A stretch of DNA of 64,000 bases from Budorcas taxicolor (lineage: Eukaryota; Chordata; Mammalia; Artiodactyla; Bovidae). The stretch's first letter is position 1; the number at the start of each line of letters is the position of its first letter. The notes beneath the pieces were generated by a model. It saw only the letters and a program-made list of their open reading frames with translations. It was not told where the DNA came from and ran no database searches. Position numbers and translations under genes: made by a program. Location: assembly GCF_023091745.1 (NCBI RefSeq), contig NC_068922.1, forward strand, positions 24,342,001-24,406,000, read 5' to 3'. Shown here piece by piece: positions 54,900 through 64,000 of the stretch.

Positions 54900-56475
54900 C
54901 TACCCCGTTACTTCAGCAGCTGTCCTCACTTCTATCTCCTTGTCCTTAAGGCTTTGCTCTCTGGCTCCTGCCTCTCTGCCATGCCAAGTCTGGAGTGACT
55001 TCAGTGTCCACAAAGATGATGCACCCAGCACTCTAGCTTTTTGGTTCCTTGACCTCTTCAATACCAGTGACCCTCCTCTTCAATTCTCTGCATTTGTCTG
55101 TGCTCCTGGATTCATCCTGAAACTCATTGCCATTTGGAGTGATGTCATGTCCAGCATTTTTTTCCCCATGGATGTAAATTTCCAGAAGCGGACTTTCAGA
55201 GTTCATGAAAATGTTCTTTACACTTTTATCTCCAACTCCTCATCTCCTAGGTGTACCCTAACTCAGTCCAGTCAAGCATTTGTACAACCAGGAATCCCGC
55301 TTATCTATTATCCATCTCTCTTTAAAAAAAAAAAAAATCCACTGCATTTCCCTATCTTTATTTCAGTTAACGGCTTGGCAGCATTTGCGAATTGTGAAGA
55401 CAACTGCCTTCTTGAAATATTTGTCCTTGGCTTCCTGGTACTCTCTTAGTTTCTTCCTGCCTCTCCTTGGTCATCTTTCTTTATGCTCCTCCACTGATGC
55501 CCATTTCTAGAATGTTGGTGTTCTTAGTGTTTTGTCTTCTGCTCTTCTTCCTCTTAATTCTGTGCATTCTACCTGTGCTGTGCACTGGAGATTCTTCCAA
55601 CTTTAGACCTTCCTTAGACCAGCTTTGGCATCCAGGTAGATACCTCACTGCTGTGCAGTGATTAATTGTACATAAAGAACTAATGTTGACCTCAAATACA
55701 GCCTGTTATAAATTGAAAATGTAGTTTCCAAACCATCTCTCCAAATTTTCTTTGTCCCCTGAATTTCTTTTATTTTGTTCTGTAACCTTCCACATGTATC
55801 TTGATGCTCTTTCATACTCTCCAACTTCACTCCCACAGCTTTATTCTGGCCATTGTCATTTATTGCCTGGGTTACTGCAGTCCTTTCTTTAAACGGCTTT
55901 CCAGCTGTCCACTCCTAACTCCATCCAATGTCAGATTCAAATTGTCATCTTTCTAACATAAAAATCTGCTCATGTCATTTTATCTCTCAAAAGTCTTCAA
56001 TTTTTCCACACTGCCCTTAAGGAAAGTCTATAAACTTTTTTGGCATGACATCTACAACCCTTCAAAAGCCCAACCCAAGCTGACCGCTTCTGCTTGGTTT
56101 CTAGCTACTCCTTTCCCAACTCAGCCCTAACTTACAGCCCTGCTGGGTGGTTGGCAGCCTGAGGATGTGAGAATGGGTCTTTGTTTCATTCATGTCTGTT
56201 TCAGTTGCCTGATAACAGCCTTCCTCTTGCTTCTCTTCCAACCTCCTCTTGGTTCCGCTTACCTACTCTCCCCAGCTTGGTGGCCCTGGTGCATCTCCTG
56301 CTTTCACTGCACTGCCCCTGTGTGTCATATTTGCCGTTTACTTTTCTTGTCTCCATCACTACATGGAATGCTCTTTGACTGCAGCCTCTCAAATCATGTT
56401 CATGCTTCTCTTCTCCCCTGCCCAGGACAGTGTCTATCTCAGAATATACTGTTGAGTTAATAAATGACTAAGAGT
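54900..56475 (+). mobile_element. L2 LINE with endonuclease block and 3' half
   Basis: A plus-strand frame at 54940-55449 (169 codons) includes DFSVHKDDAPST and FWFLDLFNTSDPPL near 54990-55080, which fit the L2/CR1 endonuclease block (D-F-N-V-H ... F-L-D-L-x-N). The downstream part has the RT 3' blocks 'gggttactgcagtcc' near 55869 and 'aaaatctgctcatgtcattt' near 55962, then the 3' UTR blocks 'acatggaatgctctttgac' near 56360 and 'aggacagtgtctatctc' near 56424, ending with a gttaataaatgac-type terminus near 56455-56467. The middle of the RT is missing, so the copy is internally deleted. Confidence 0.75.
54940..55449 (+). pseudogene. L2 endonuclease remnant, 169 codons open
   Basis: An unusually long open frame for an element family that stopped moving early in mammalian history. 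The first third has the L2 endonuclease-like GDFNVH-type block as DFSVHKDD; the rest departs from it, with a lysine run from poly-A near 55323. The catalytic histidine region (SDH) is not recognisable. Chance openness is the simplest reading. Confidence 0.55.
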
Positions 56476-56479
56476 TTGA

Positions 56480-56880
56480 ATGAGAGTCTGTGACTAAAGC
56501 TGACATAAATGAAGGAGAATTGCAGTAGCAGCATCTTGGCAGAATGAAGTTGTTGGTCCTGTCTTGATTGTCATCAATATATTCAAGTCCTTTCTTAGTT
56601 TAGAAAGAGGTGAAGTTTAATAGTCTATTGGCAGGCATGCATCTTGTCATTCCTACTCATAATAGTCTGAATGCTGTCTCTGATTTTGTGTGAGACATCC
56701 TGGACCCAAGAACAGATGTGTTTGGGAGGCTTACTCATTCTCAGATTTTAATAATTGAAACCAATGAGAGTTATGTGTGCTGAAGTGTTTTGAAATCTAT
56801 CCTGAAAATGGGTCTCCTGGTTTTCATGTCTCCATTATGAATCATGAAGTCCTTACAGAAGCTAAAATGTCCTTTGGGTA
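56480..56880. other. Unique DNA, nothing recognised
   Basis: No repeat or exon recognised. Confidence 0.45.
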
Positions 56881-56881
56881 T

Positions 56882-57093
56882 CGTTGTTGGTTAGTTGCTA
56901 AATCATGTCTGGCTCTTCGTGACCTCATGGACTGTAGCCCACCAGGCTCCTCTGTCTGTGGGATTTTGCAGGCAGGAATACTGAAGTGGGTTGCTTTTTC
57001 CTTCTCTGGGGGCATCTTCCTGACCCAGAGATTGAACCTGTGTCTCCTGCTTGGCAGGCAGATTCTTTACCACTGAGCCCCCAGGGAAGCCCC
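56882..57093 (-). mobile_element. Bov-tA SINE
   Basis: Inverted Bov-tA from gttgttggttagttgctaaatc through ggactgtagcccaccaggc to gagcccccagggaagcccc. Moderately diverged; no clear TSD. Confidence 0.92.
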
Positions 57094-58365
57094 CTTCAGA
57101 TGCTAGGACCCCATTTCTCCATCTCTTCCTTTGTGCCCTGGAATTTACTCTCAGTATGAAAAAATATTCAATTTCGTCTCATTTTACCATGATGGATGAA
57201 CTTAATTTGTTTGTGTGGCTAATGGTCTTGCAAATCAAAATAGTTTCTGTGGTTTAGCAAAGCTGGTGGAAGAAAAATGTGAAGAGAAAATTTTAACTTC
57301 ATGGCTTCCTTTCCTGTATTCCGAGACATCTTCGGGGGCTCTTTGTCAGATTATGTGTCTTGAAAATATTTGTAACTATTTATCGGCAACTGAACCTAGA
57401 AGGGAGGCAGTTCAGGTATAGGTTTTGAGAAACACTGGAATGAGGACACATCAGCAGGCATCTTTCATGATGTCTACTTTTAAAATAAATTTCTTGGAAA
57501 ATTGTTTTTAGAGGCACAGAGTGGGTCTGGTGTGTTGTTATTTGTTTTACTTCCGACAGCAGATTCCGTATTTCACATCCTTTGAAATTCACCCTTAGGT
57601 TGCAGGGAAGACAGGTAGGTGGTTTTGGATAGAGCCAGTTGGACACCAGTGTCTGTCTTTGCTCAATTATCCTGTGCTGCACGTGAAGCCCAAAATAGTT
57701 TTCATAAGGAAACAGATTGAATTCCACTGTGAACATTTTCATCAGTTCCTATAATCTCAGAATGTCATTAAATTTTCAGGTAGAGGTGTTGTGTTACGTG
57801 TCAGGAGCAAGTTAATGAACTGAAATAGTAGTAACTTTGCCTTTCTTTGGGTTCCTAAGGCATTTACAGTGGGCTTAAGCAAACATTTTTTTAGAGTGGA
57901 AGTCAGTGAACAAAAATATTTATTTGATCCTAAGATAGGTTGATTTTATTGCCATGAGTTGCATGGGAAAAAATTGTACTTTGATCCAAATGTTAATTGA
58001 ATGCAGAAGAATTGTTTCTGAAAATTTGACTGTTTTTAACGACCTTGATATAGGCTCCCATATCATTAAAATAGCCACCTGTGACATTCACTTTTATTTT
58101 CATTAACTCAGAATTAAGAAGCATGTTGTAAATATAATTTTCCACTATTCACACAATCTTGTACTTTCTCTATTTCCCTTAGGTATTTTACATTTGATTA
58201 TATTTATTTAGAAATGACTTTTCTCTCTTGTATCAAAAGCATTAGTTGTGATTTGCTGCTAATGAATGTAAGCATAAAGGAAAGACATTTTTATTAAATC
58301 CTAGCATTATTTTATTCCATGTCTTTAGATGGTTGGCTTTTTTGAAAGTTCTTTCATGAGCCAAA
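57094..58365. other. Unique DNA, nothing recognised
   Basis: About 1.3 kb without a repeat I can name. Small frames at 57380-57742 (minus) have no recognised domain. Confidence 0.45.
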
Positions 58366-58424
58366 GTAAATAGGCATTTACTGAGTGTCTCCTATGGGTC
58401 AGGTTTGCAATAAGCTATGTGTTA
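58366..58424 (+). mobile_element. MIR, part 1 of 3
   Basis: 'ggcatttactgagtgtctcc' and 'tatgggtcaggtttgcaata' are the MIR tattgagcgcctactatgtgcc block. The copy is cut by a Bov-tA at 58425 and resumes at 58649. Confidence 0.7.
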
Positions 58425-58648
58425 GAGACTCCCCAGGTGGCACAGTGGTAAAGGATCCACCTGCCAGTGCAGGAGATGCAAGAGACCCAAATTCTATCCC
58501 TGCGTTGAGAAGATCCCCTGGAGGAGAGCATGGCAACTCACTCCAACATTCTCGCCTGGAGGATCCCATGGACAGAGGAGCCTGATGGCTACAGTCCATG
58601 GGGTTGCAAAGAGTCGGACACGACTGAGGGACTGAGCACAGCAGCACC
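58425..58648 (+). mobile_element. Bov-tA SINE inside a MIR
   Basis: Head agactccccaggtggcacag, 'agacccaaattctatccctg' in the B-box region, body 'caactcactccaacattctc', ggacagaggagcctgatgg, end gactgagggactgagcacagc. It separates two parts of one MIR. Confidence 0.93.
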
Positions 58649-58713
58649 ATGTTACATATGTTCTTGAATTAAACTATACAAGAGTCCTACGAAGGATTAA
58701 TATCTCCAGCTTT
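58649..58713 (+). mobile_element. MIR, part 2 of 3
   Basis: 'atgttacatatgttcttg' and 'gagtcctacgaaggattaat' follow the MIR order (ttacatgtattatctcattt ... aaccctatgaggtaggta). It ends at the left TSD of a CHR SINE. Confidence 0.65.
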
Positions 58714-58953
58714 TAAAAAAATTATTTATTCTTTTGGCTGCATGGGGAGTCTTAGTTTCAGCACGGGTGATCTTCACTGCATTATGTGGAATCTTTTGAT
58801 GCATCCCACAGACCCTCTAGTTGCGGCATGCGGGCTTAGTTGCTCTGTGGCATTTGGGATCTTAGTTCCCTGATCAGGGATCAAACTCAGGTCCCCCGCA
58901 TTCCAAGGTAGATTCTTTACCACTGAAAAGTGGAAAAGGGAAGAGAAGACCCC
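58714..58953 (-). mobile_element. CHR-type tRNA SINE with TSD, inside a MIR
   Basis: 'ttcttttggctgcatgggg' near 58731, 'ccacagaccctctagttgcgg' region near 58808, 'gggatcttagttccctgatc' near 58857 and 'aggtagattctttaccactg' near 58905. Flanks taatatctccagcttt (58698-58713) and taatctctccagtttt (58954-58969) form a diverged 16-bp TSD. It is a long CHR form with the repeated Bov-unrelated middle. Confidence 0.85.
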
Positions 58954-59100
58954 TAATCTCTCCAGTTTTACATAGAAGGAAGCTAAGGCACAAATTTGAA
59001 TCCTTAACCCAGGTCCACATACACAACAGTTGGTGGGTATTTGTAGATCTTTGAAATTAGATGCTCTGCACAATGATTCTGCAGTCTAATGCCTCTTATT
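58954..59100 (+). mobile_element. MIR, part 3 of 3
   Basis: 'ccagttttacatagaagg', 'aagctaaggcacaaatttg' and 'aacccaggtccacatacaca' match the MIR ccattttacagatgagg ... gattcgaacccaggtctg blocks, ending near 'gcagtctaatgcctctta'. Confidence 0.7.
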
Positions 59101-59929
59101 TTCTTTTTTTTAATGAGAGCTCCAGTCTTTACATAGAAAATATTCTGTGCTTAGTTGAAAAAAGATTCCAGATTTGATAGACAGTAGAGCCAATGAAGTA
59201 TTAATAGACGTCTAACAATGACAGAGGAAAAACTGGCTAACACCAGCAGCTTGGGTTAGAGTTAGAGTGTTCCTGAGGACACTCTGGAAGCCTTATAGAA
59301 TGAAAAGATAAAGATAACATTCTCAGTACAAGGATTAGGAGACCATTTGCACCCCAGGAAGCTTGCCTGCTAAGCTCACAATTGTTAATAGAAATAATTT
59401 GAGAGTTCTGTACTGTAACATGCTATTTCTGTTATGCCTGCTTCATCTCTATGTTCTGATTGTGAACATAATCAAAAGTCAATAGCCACCCACCTTTTTC
59501 TTGGTTGAAGTAGCTATAATAATTTTAGAAAATTTAGGATTCAAGCTAGGACTTGGATTTGGAGCTTGGCAGCTTTCATGTGATTGGGTTGACCCCACTC
59601 TCTGAGAACATTTGGGAACAGGAATCTTCTGATTGAAGCAAACATTATCTGGACTTCCAGATTCTGGAAGAATTTTAGAGAACAGAATGGGAGTATATTC
59701 CATAATAAGCCAACTAATCTTTTTTAACGATTTAAAATAACATTGGTTCAAAATCCATACTAATCTCAACAGTTAATCAGTGAAAAATCATTAGGGCTTT
59801 TGATGTACCAACCCGAGTTTTAAAGCATCTACTTTTTTTTTTTTTTTTTACAACAGAAAGGAAATCATAGATCTAAAACTTTCAGACTTTCCATCTCAAC
59901 TCCACCTTTGCAGCTTAATTTTTCTAACC
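59101..59929. other. Unique DNA, nothing recognised
   Basis: No repeat or exon. A T run lies at about 59831-59849. A minus-strand 96-codon frame (59479-59769) has no recognised domain. Confidence 0.45.
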
Positions 59930-60165
59930 CTTCTTGTCTCTCTGACAAACTTGTTTTTTACTTGCAAGACCCAGCTCAAAAGTGCCCTGATCTATAAATT
60001 CTCTCCTAACTGCTTGCTCACTGTTCCTTCTTCCCTGCCCCTATCAGAGTTAAACCCTCCCCCGTGTCTCCTGTACACCGTTTAATGGCTGACCTTACTG
60101 GCCCTCCTCTCAGTGGCTGTCCTCTGAGCTGCAAGAGCGTAGGGAGGAGTGGACTGATTCATCCT
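59930..60165 (+). mobile_element. L2 3' fragment
   Basis: 'agacccagctcaaaagtgc', 'aaattctctcctaactgc' and 'actgttccttcttccctgcc' follow the L2 3' UTR order loosely. Old and diverged. Confidence 0.5.
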
Positions 60166-60167
60166 GT

Positions 60168-60386
60168 GAGTGCATGCTAAGTCACTTCAGTCCTGTCCAG
60201 CTCTTTGTGACCCCATGGACTGTAGCCCACCAGGCTCCTCTGTCCATAGAATTCTCCAGAGAAGAATACTGGAGTGGGTTGCCATGCCCTCCTCCAGGGG
60301 ATCTTCTCGACTGGAAGAACCCACTTCTCTTATGTCTCCTGCATTGGCAGGTGGGTTCTTAACCACTAGGGCCACCTGGGAAGCAA
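60168..60386 (-). mobile_element. Bov-tA SINE
   Basis: Inverted Bov-tA from gtgcatgctaagtcacttcag through ccatggactgtagcccaccagg to ccactagggccacctgggaag. The B-box region near 60310-60330 is altered by substitutions. Confidence 0.92.
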
Positions 60387-61196
60387 TGTTTGCTTAAAAA
60401 CAAAACCAAAAAAACACTAACAAAACTGTCATAGCTGCTGCCTTCATATCATTTTCCACTGCTCTCTGCCCCTTTCATCCTTAATGTCCCCTGATCTCAA
60501 GCAGAAAGTGTCCCCTCTTCTGGTTCTGCCCTCCAGCTTCTCTTTGGGGCCCTGGAATCTTGACATTCACCTTGTGAAATTCCCAAATGTGCCTGTTTTT
60601 TTTTTTTTTTTTTTGGTTTCTCATGTCTCATTCATCTCTGGGCATCTTCTGAGAGAAGGAGCAGTTACATCCATTGTACCATTTTCTACAATGTAATTTT
60701 TTTTATAAGCATTGCTAATTTTTTCCATTTGTGAGCCTTAATCAGTGGTATTTAATAGCTACATTAAGAGGAAAGATAAAATCAGAAGAAAAGGAATTTT
60801 AAAATACCATTGGCAAATGATTTAAAACCACCAAATTATCAAAACAATAATTAAATACAAACTGAATTTTATCCTCATTATAGAAATATGTAGGCAAATC
60901 ACAGACTGTGTAGCCATCAGGGCTGGCACTCCTGATCCAGAGTTCTGCAGCTGTACCACCCCGGCTGACTCTTCTGGGCTCAGCTGCATCTGGCTGTGGC
61001 CCAGATTCTTTCCTGAGCTGTAGATCAAACAGAGGAAAAGGTTTGGTAGAGAAGATAGCTCAGACCCTTGGAGCTTACTAGGGGAAGTTAAAATCTTGAT
61101 AAAATCCTAGGAACCCAAAGGAAAAAAGAAATTAGTATATACTGTTATTCCAGATCTTTTGCCGAGATCCAGAGAATCTTGGGTTAGGCCCATTTC
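60387..61196. other. Unique DNA, nothing recognised
   Basis: A T run lies at about 60597-60615. Nothing recognised otherwise. Confidence 0.45.
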
Positions 61197-61411
61197 AGGC
61201 TTCCCCTATGACTCAGCAGTAAAGAATCTCCCTGCAATGCAGGAGACTCAGGTTCAATCCCTGTGTTGAAAAGATCCCCTGGAGAAGAAAATGACAACTC
61301 ACTCCAGTAATCTTCCCTGGGAAATCCCATGGACAGAGGAGCCTGGGGGCTACCGTCCATGGGGTTGCAAGAGTTGGACACAACTTAGCAGCTCAACCAC
61401 CACCACCACTA
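61197..61411 (+). mobile_element. Bov-tA SINE
   Basis: Head caggcttcccctatgactcag, 'caggttcaatccctgtg', body 'caactcactccagtaatctt', ggacagaggagcctggggg and a (cca)n run at about 61395-61409 as tail. Confidence 0.92.
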
Positions 61412-62544
61412 AGTACCTCATATAAGTGGAATCATACAGTATTTGTCTAAAAAAAAAAAATTGGCTTATTTCGCTAAACATAATGACCTAAAGCTTCATT
61501 GATATTGTGGCATTTAGCAGAATTTCCTTCTTTTTAAAGGCTGAATAGAATTTTTTTGTATGCATATATACATTTTGGTTATCCATTGATCCATCAGTGG
61601 ACACTTGAGTTGCTTCCACATTTTTGCTATTGTGAAGAATGCAACAATGAACATGGATGCAAAACCCTGCTTTCCACTTTTTGGTATATATCCAGAAGTG
61701 GAATTGCTGGATCATATGGTAATTCAGCTTTAAATAGAATTATTCAATAGTGCATAAGGATTCCAATTTCTTCACGTTTGCCAAAACTTGTTTTCTGGTT
61801 TTTTTCACTTGTTTGGTTTTTTTTTTTAATAATATCCATTCTACTGGGTGTAAGGTGGTTTCTCATTGTGGGTTTGTTTGCATTTCCCTAGTCATTAGTA
61901 ATGTTGAGCATCTTTTTTATGTGCTTATTTCCCACTTGTGTTTTTTGAGAAATGTCTTTTCAAATTCTTTGGTAATTTTTGAATCAGGTTATTTGTTTTG
62001 TTGTTGTTGAATTTTAGGAGTTCTCCAAACTAATTTTGTAGTAACTTTTAAAATCAGAAAGTGTGTGAACTCTGGTTTTGTTCTTCTTTCAGAATTGTTT
62101 TGACTTTTTAGGGTTCCTCAAGATTCCATATGATGTTTAGGGTGGATTTTCCCATTTCTATAAAAAAGTGTCATTGAGATTTTGATAAGGATTATACTGA
62201 ATATATGGATTGCTTTGGATAGTGTTGATGTCTTAACAGTACTAAGTCTTCTAATACATGTACATGGGACAATTTTCCATTGATTTATGTTTTCATTACT
62301 TTCTTTAAGAAATGTTTTATAGTTTTTATTGAATCAAGTCTTTCACCTCCTTTGCCAAGTTAATTCCTAAGTGTTTTATTCTTTTTGATGCTATTGTAAA
62401 TGGAAATTGTTTACTTAATTTTTCTTTTGGATTGTTCATTGTTGGTGACTAGAAATTCAGTTGATTTTTGTGTGTTGACTTTGTATCCTGCTACTTTGCT
62501 GAATTATAAGTTATAACAGATTTTTTGTGTGGAATTTTTAGGTC
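61412..62544 (-). mobile_element. Old L1 ORF2, part 1 of 3
   Basis: Inverted L1 ORF2 blocks on the plus strand: 'ggttatccattgatccatc' near 61579, 'agaagtggaattgctggatc' near 61694, 'tctcattgtgggtttgtttg' near 61861, 'tccatatgatgtttagggtgg' region near 62128, 'gaatatatggattgctttgg' near 62199 and 'gactttgtatcctgctactt' near 62478. It continues at 62826 and 63755 after two nested insertions. Frame decayed. Confidence 0.88.
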
Positions 62545-62825
62545 TTCCCAGGTGGGGCTGCTGCTGCTGCTAAGTCGCTTCAGTCGGGTCCGACTCTGTG
62601 CTACCCCACAGAAGGCAGCCTAGTGGTAAAGAGTCCACCTGCCAATGCAGGAGATGTAAGAGATGTGAGTTCAATCCCTTGTTTGGGAAGACCCCCTGGA
62701 GGAAGGCATGGCAACCCACTCCAGTATTCTTGCCTGGAGAATCCCACGGACAGAGAAGCTTGGAGGGCTACAGTCCATGGGGTCACAAAGAATCGGACGT
62801 GGCTGAAGTGACTTAGCACGCACAT
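62545..62825 (+). mobile_element. Bov-tA SINE with an inverted Bov-A piece in its head
   Basis: Starts ggtcttcccaggtgg and ends gctgaagtgacttagcacgc, a Bov-tA by its body (cccactccagtattcttgcc). Within the tRNA-derived head, after about 13 bases, lies an inverted Bov-A piece at about 62557-62621 (tgctgctgctgctaagtcgc to cagaaggcagcc). The head resumes with tagtggtaaagagtccacc. Either a short Bov-A inserted into this SINE, or the cDNA switched template during synthesis. Confidence 0.85.
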
Positions 62826-62939
62826 GTAATGTCACGTCATCTGTGAGTGGAGGTTTTTTCACTGCTTTCTTTCTAATTTGGATACCTTTTATTTCCTTTT
62901 CTTGCCTAATTTGTCTGATAGGACTTCTAGTACTATGTT
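62826..62939 (-). mobile_element. Old L1 ORF2, part 2 of 3
   Basis: 'gtcacgtcatctgtgagtgg', 'tttggatacc' and 'cttctagtactatg' continue the inverted L1 order. It ends at the left TSD, tactatgtt (62931-62939), of a second L1. Confidence 0.88.
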
Positions 62940-63754
62940 TTATTCCTTTTACTCCCAGTTTTATTGAGAAATAAATGATGTATCACTAAGCTGTGTCCTA
63001 CTGTTTGCAACCCCATGAACTATAGACCACCAGGCTCCTCTGTCCATGGGATTTCCCAGGCAAGAATACTGGAGTAGGCTGCCATTTCCTTTTCCAGGGG
63101 ATCTTCCCCACCCAGGAATCAAACCCATGTCTCCTGCATTAGCAGCCAGGTTCTTTACCACTGAGCCACCAGAGAAGCCCCCATGCCACTGTATATTTAA
63201 GGTGTAAACATGATGGTTTGATTTACATACATTGTGAAATGATGACCGCAATAGGTTTAGTTAATATTTATTATCTCATACAAACACAATAAAAAGAAAA
63301 GAAAAAAGTCTTCCTGTGATGAGAATTCTTAGGCTCTCCTCTCTTAACAACTTTCTTGTATATCATAGTTATTTATAGTCATTGTGTTATACATTATATA
63401 CCTTGTAGTTATTTATAACTGGAGTTTTGTACCTTTTCCACTCACAGAAATTAACTCAAAATGGATTAAAGACTGAAATTTAAGACCTGAACCCATGAAA
63501 CTCCTGGAGGAAAACATAGGAAAAAAAGCTCCTTGACATGCGAACTTATACCAAAAGCACAAACAACAAAGTTAAAAATAAACAAGTGGGGCTACAACGA
63601 ACTAAGAAAGCTTCTGCACAGCAAAAGAAACAATCAACAGAGTGAAAAGAGTACCTAAGGAATGGGGAAAATATTTGCAAACCATATATCTGATAAGGGG
63701 TTAATAGTCAAATAAAGAATTTATACAAATTTGATGTCAGTAACAAAACATCAA
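62940..63754 (-). mobile_element. L1 insertion with inverted 5' part, nested in old L1
   Basis: The left part (62940-63441) is the inverted L1M-type 3' UTR: 'ttttattgagaaataaatg', 'ttaaggtgtaaacatgatgg', 'tgatgagaattcttaggctc', 'aactggagttttgtacc'. The right part (63442-63754) is L1 ORF2 in the opposite, plus orientation: 'gaaattaactcaaaatgg', 'ctcctggaggaaaacatagg', 'cttctgcacagcaaaagaaa', 'tatctgataaggggttaata'. Flanks tactatgtt (62931-62939) and tactatatt (63755-63763) are a 9-bp TSD with one mismatch. This fits twin priming. Confidence 0.87.
62984..63181 (-). mobile_element. Bov-tA SINE inside the inverted L1
   Basis: Inverted Bov-tA from ctaagctgtgtcctactg through ccatgggatttcccagg to gccaccagagaagcccc. 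It splits the L1 3' UTR between 'aaataaatgatg' and 'actgtatatttaagg'. The tail end is short. Confidence 0.92.
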
Positions 63755-63895
63755 TACTATATTGAATAGAAGTGGCAACAGTGGGCATCCTTGTCTTATT
63801 CTTGATCTTAGAGGAAAGTTTTCTGTCTGTCCCCATTAGTGTGATGCATGCTGTGGCTTTTTCATATATGTCTTTTATTTTATTGAGGTATATCA
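63755..63895 (-). mobile_element. Old L1 ORF2, part 3 of 3
   Basis: The host L1 resumes at ttgaatagaagtggcaacag, 'gggcatccttgtcttattc' and 'atcttagaggaaagttttc'. L1 similarity fades near 63895; the last 100 bases of the window are unassigned. Confidence 0.85.
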
Positions 63896-64000
63896 GTGTT
63901 TAATTTAGAAACTATAGTTTTTCTAAAGGCCTGATTTCAGGATAGGTAGTTTTATTGTGTAAAAGGCAATGACGGGAACAACAGCCATGCTCATAATGAT

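Overview
The window is repeat-dense intergenic or intronic DNA from a pecoran (horned) ruminant such as cattle, buffalo, sheep or goat. The call rests on what the sequence is built from: many copies of the RTE-clade LINE BovB, its dependent SINEs (Bov-tA, monomeric Bov-A and dimeric Bov-A2 with an AGC-type tail), older cetartiodactyl CHR-type tRNA SINEs, and the ruminant L1 3' end. These sit on a background of old mammalian L2, MIR, L1M/HAL1-like, MLT1 and hAT/Tigger fragments. I find no exon, promoter, CpG island, tRNA or rRNA gene of the host that I can defend. The longest open frames are all remnants of BovB reverse transcriptase/endonuclease or L2 endonuclease, so names and coordinates below mostly concern mobile elements. 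Family names come from recognising consensus sequence by eye; boundaries without a target-site duplication (TSD) are good to roughly 10-30 bases.

Layout. 1-4259: old L2 and MIR, one Bov-A2 dimer, unique DNA. 4260-6846: a BovB insertion with an inverted 5' half and a perfect 13-bp TSD. 6847-9750: L1 3' end, hAT remnant, Bov-A, BovB 3' end and Bov-tA. 9951-12515: an old minus-strand L1 carrying a younger L1 3' end, which carries a U2 snRNA/Bov-tA chimera between 76-bp direct repeats. 12800-22710: L2, BovB, MIR, MLT1, possible LTR, CHR and Bov-tA SINEs around two long repeat-free AT-rich stretches (about 14765-15770 and 20030-21710). 22719-34100: two more BovB copies, L1 3' ends, unique DNA. 34130-38060: a Tigger-like remnant split by Bov-tA, then BovB inserted head-to-head inside another BovB. 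38318-43350: ancient L1/HAL1 and two successive L2 copies. 43430-48790: three BovB copies, the last nearly full length (about 3.3 kb). 49178-57100: L2, L1 with a nested young L1 end, an AT-rich palindrome, Bov-tA copies and an L2 that keeps an endonuclease-like open frame. 58366-64000: a MIR split by two younger SINEs, then an old L1 split by a chimeric Bov-tA and by a second, 5'-inverted L1 that itself carries a Bov-tA.

The pieces do not act as a pathway, but they record one. BovB supplies the reverse transcriptase and endonuclease; Bov-A/Bov-tA SINEs share its 3' end and are thought to use that machinery; TSDs, 5' truncations, 5' inversions and template-switch products in the window are the products of target-primed reverse transcription. 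About 14 kb (some 22 per cent) of the window is BovB. Every BovB copy is disabled by truncation, frameshift, nonsense mutation or loss of catalytic aspartates.
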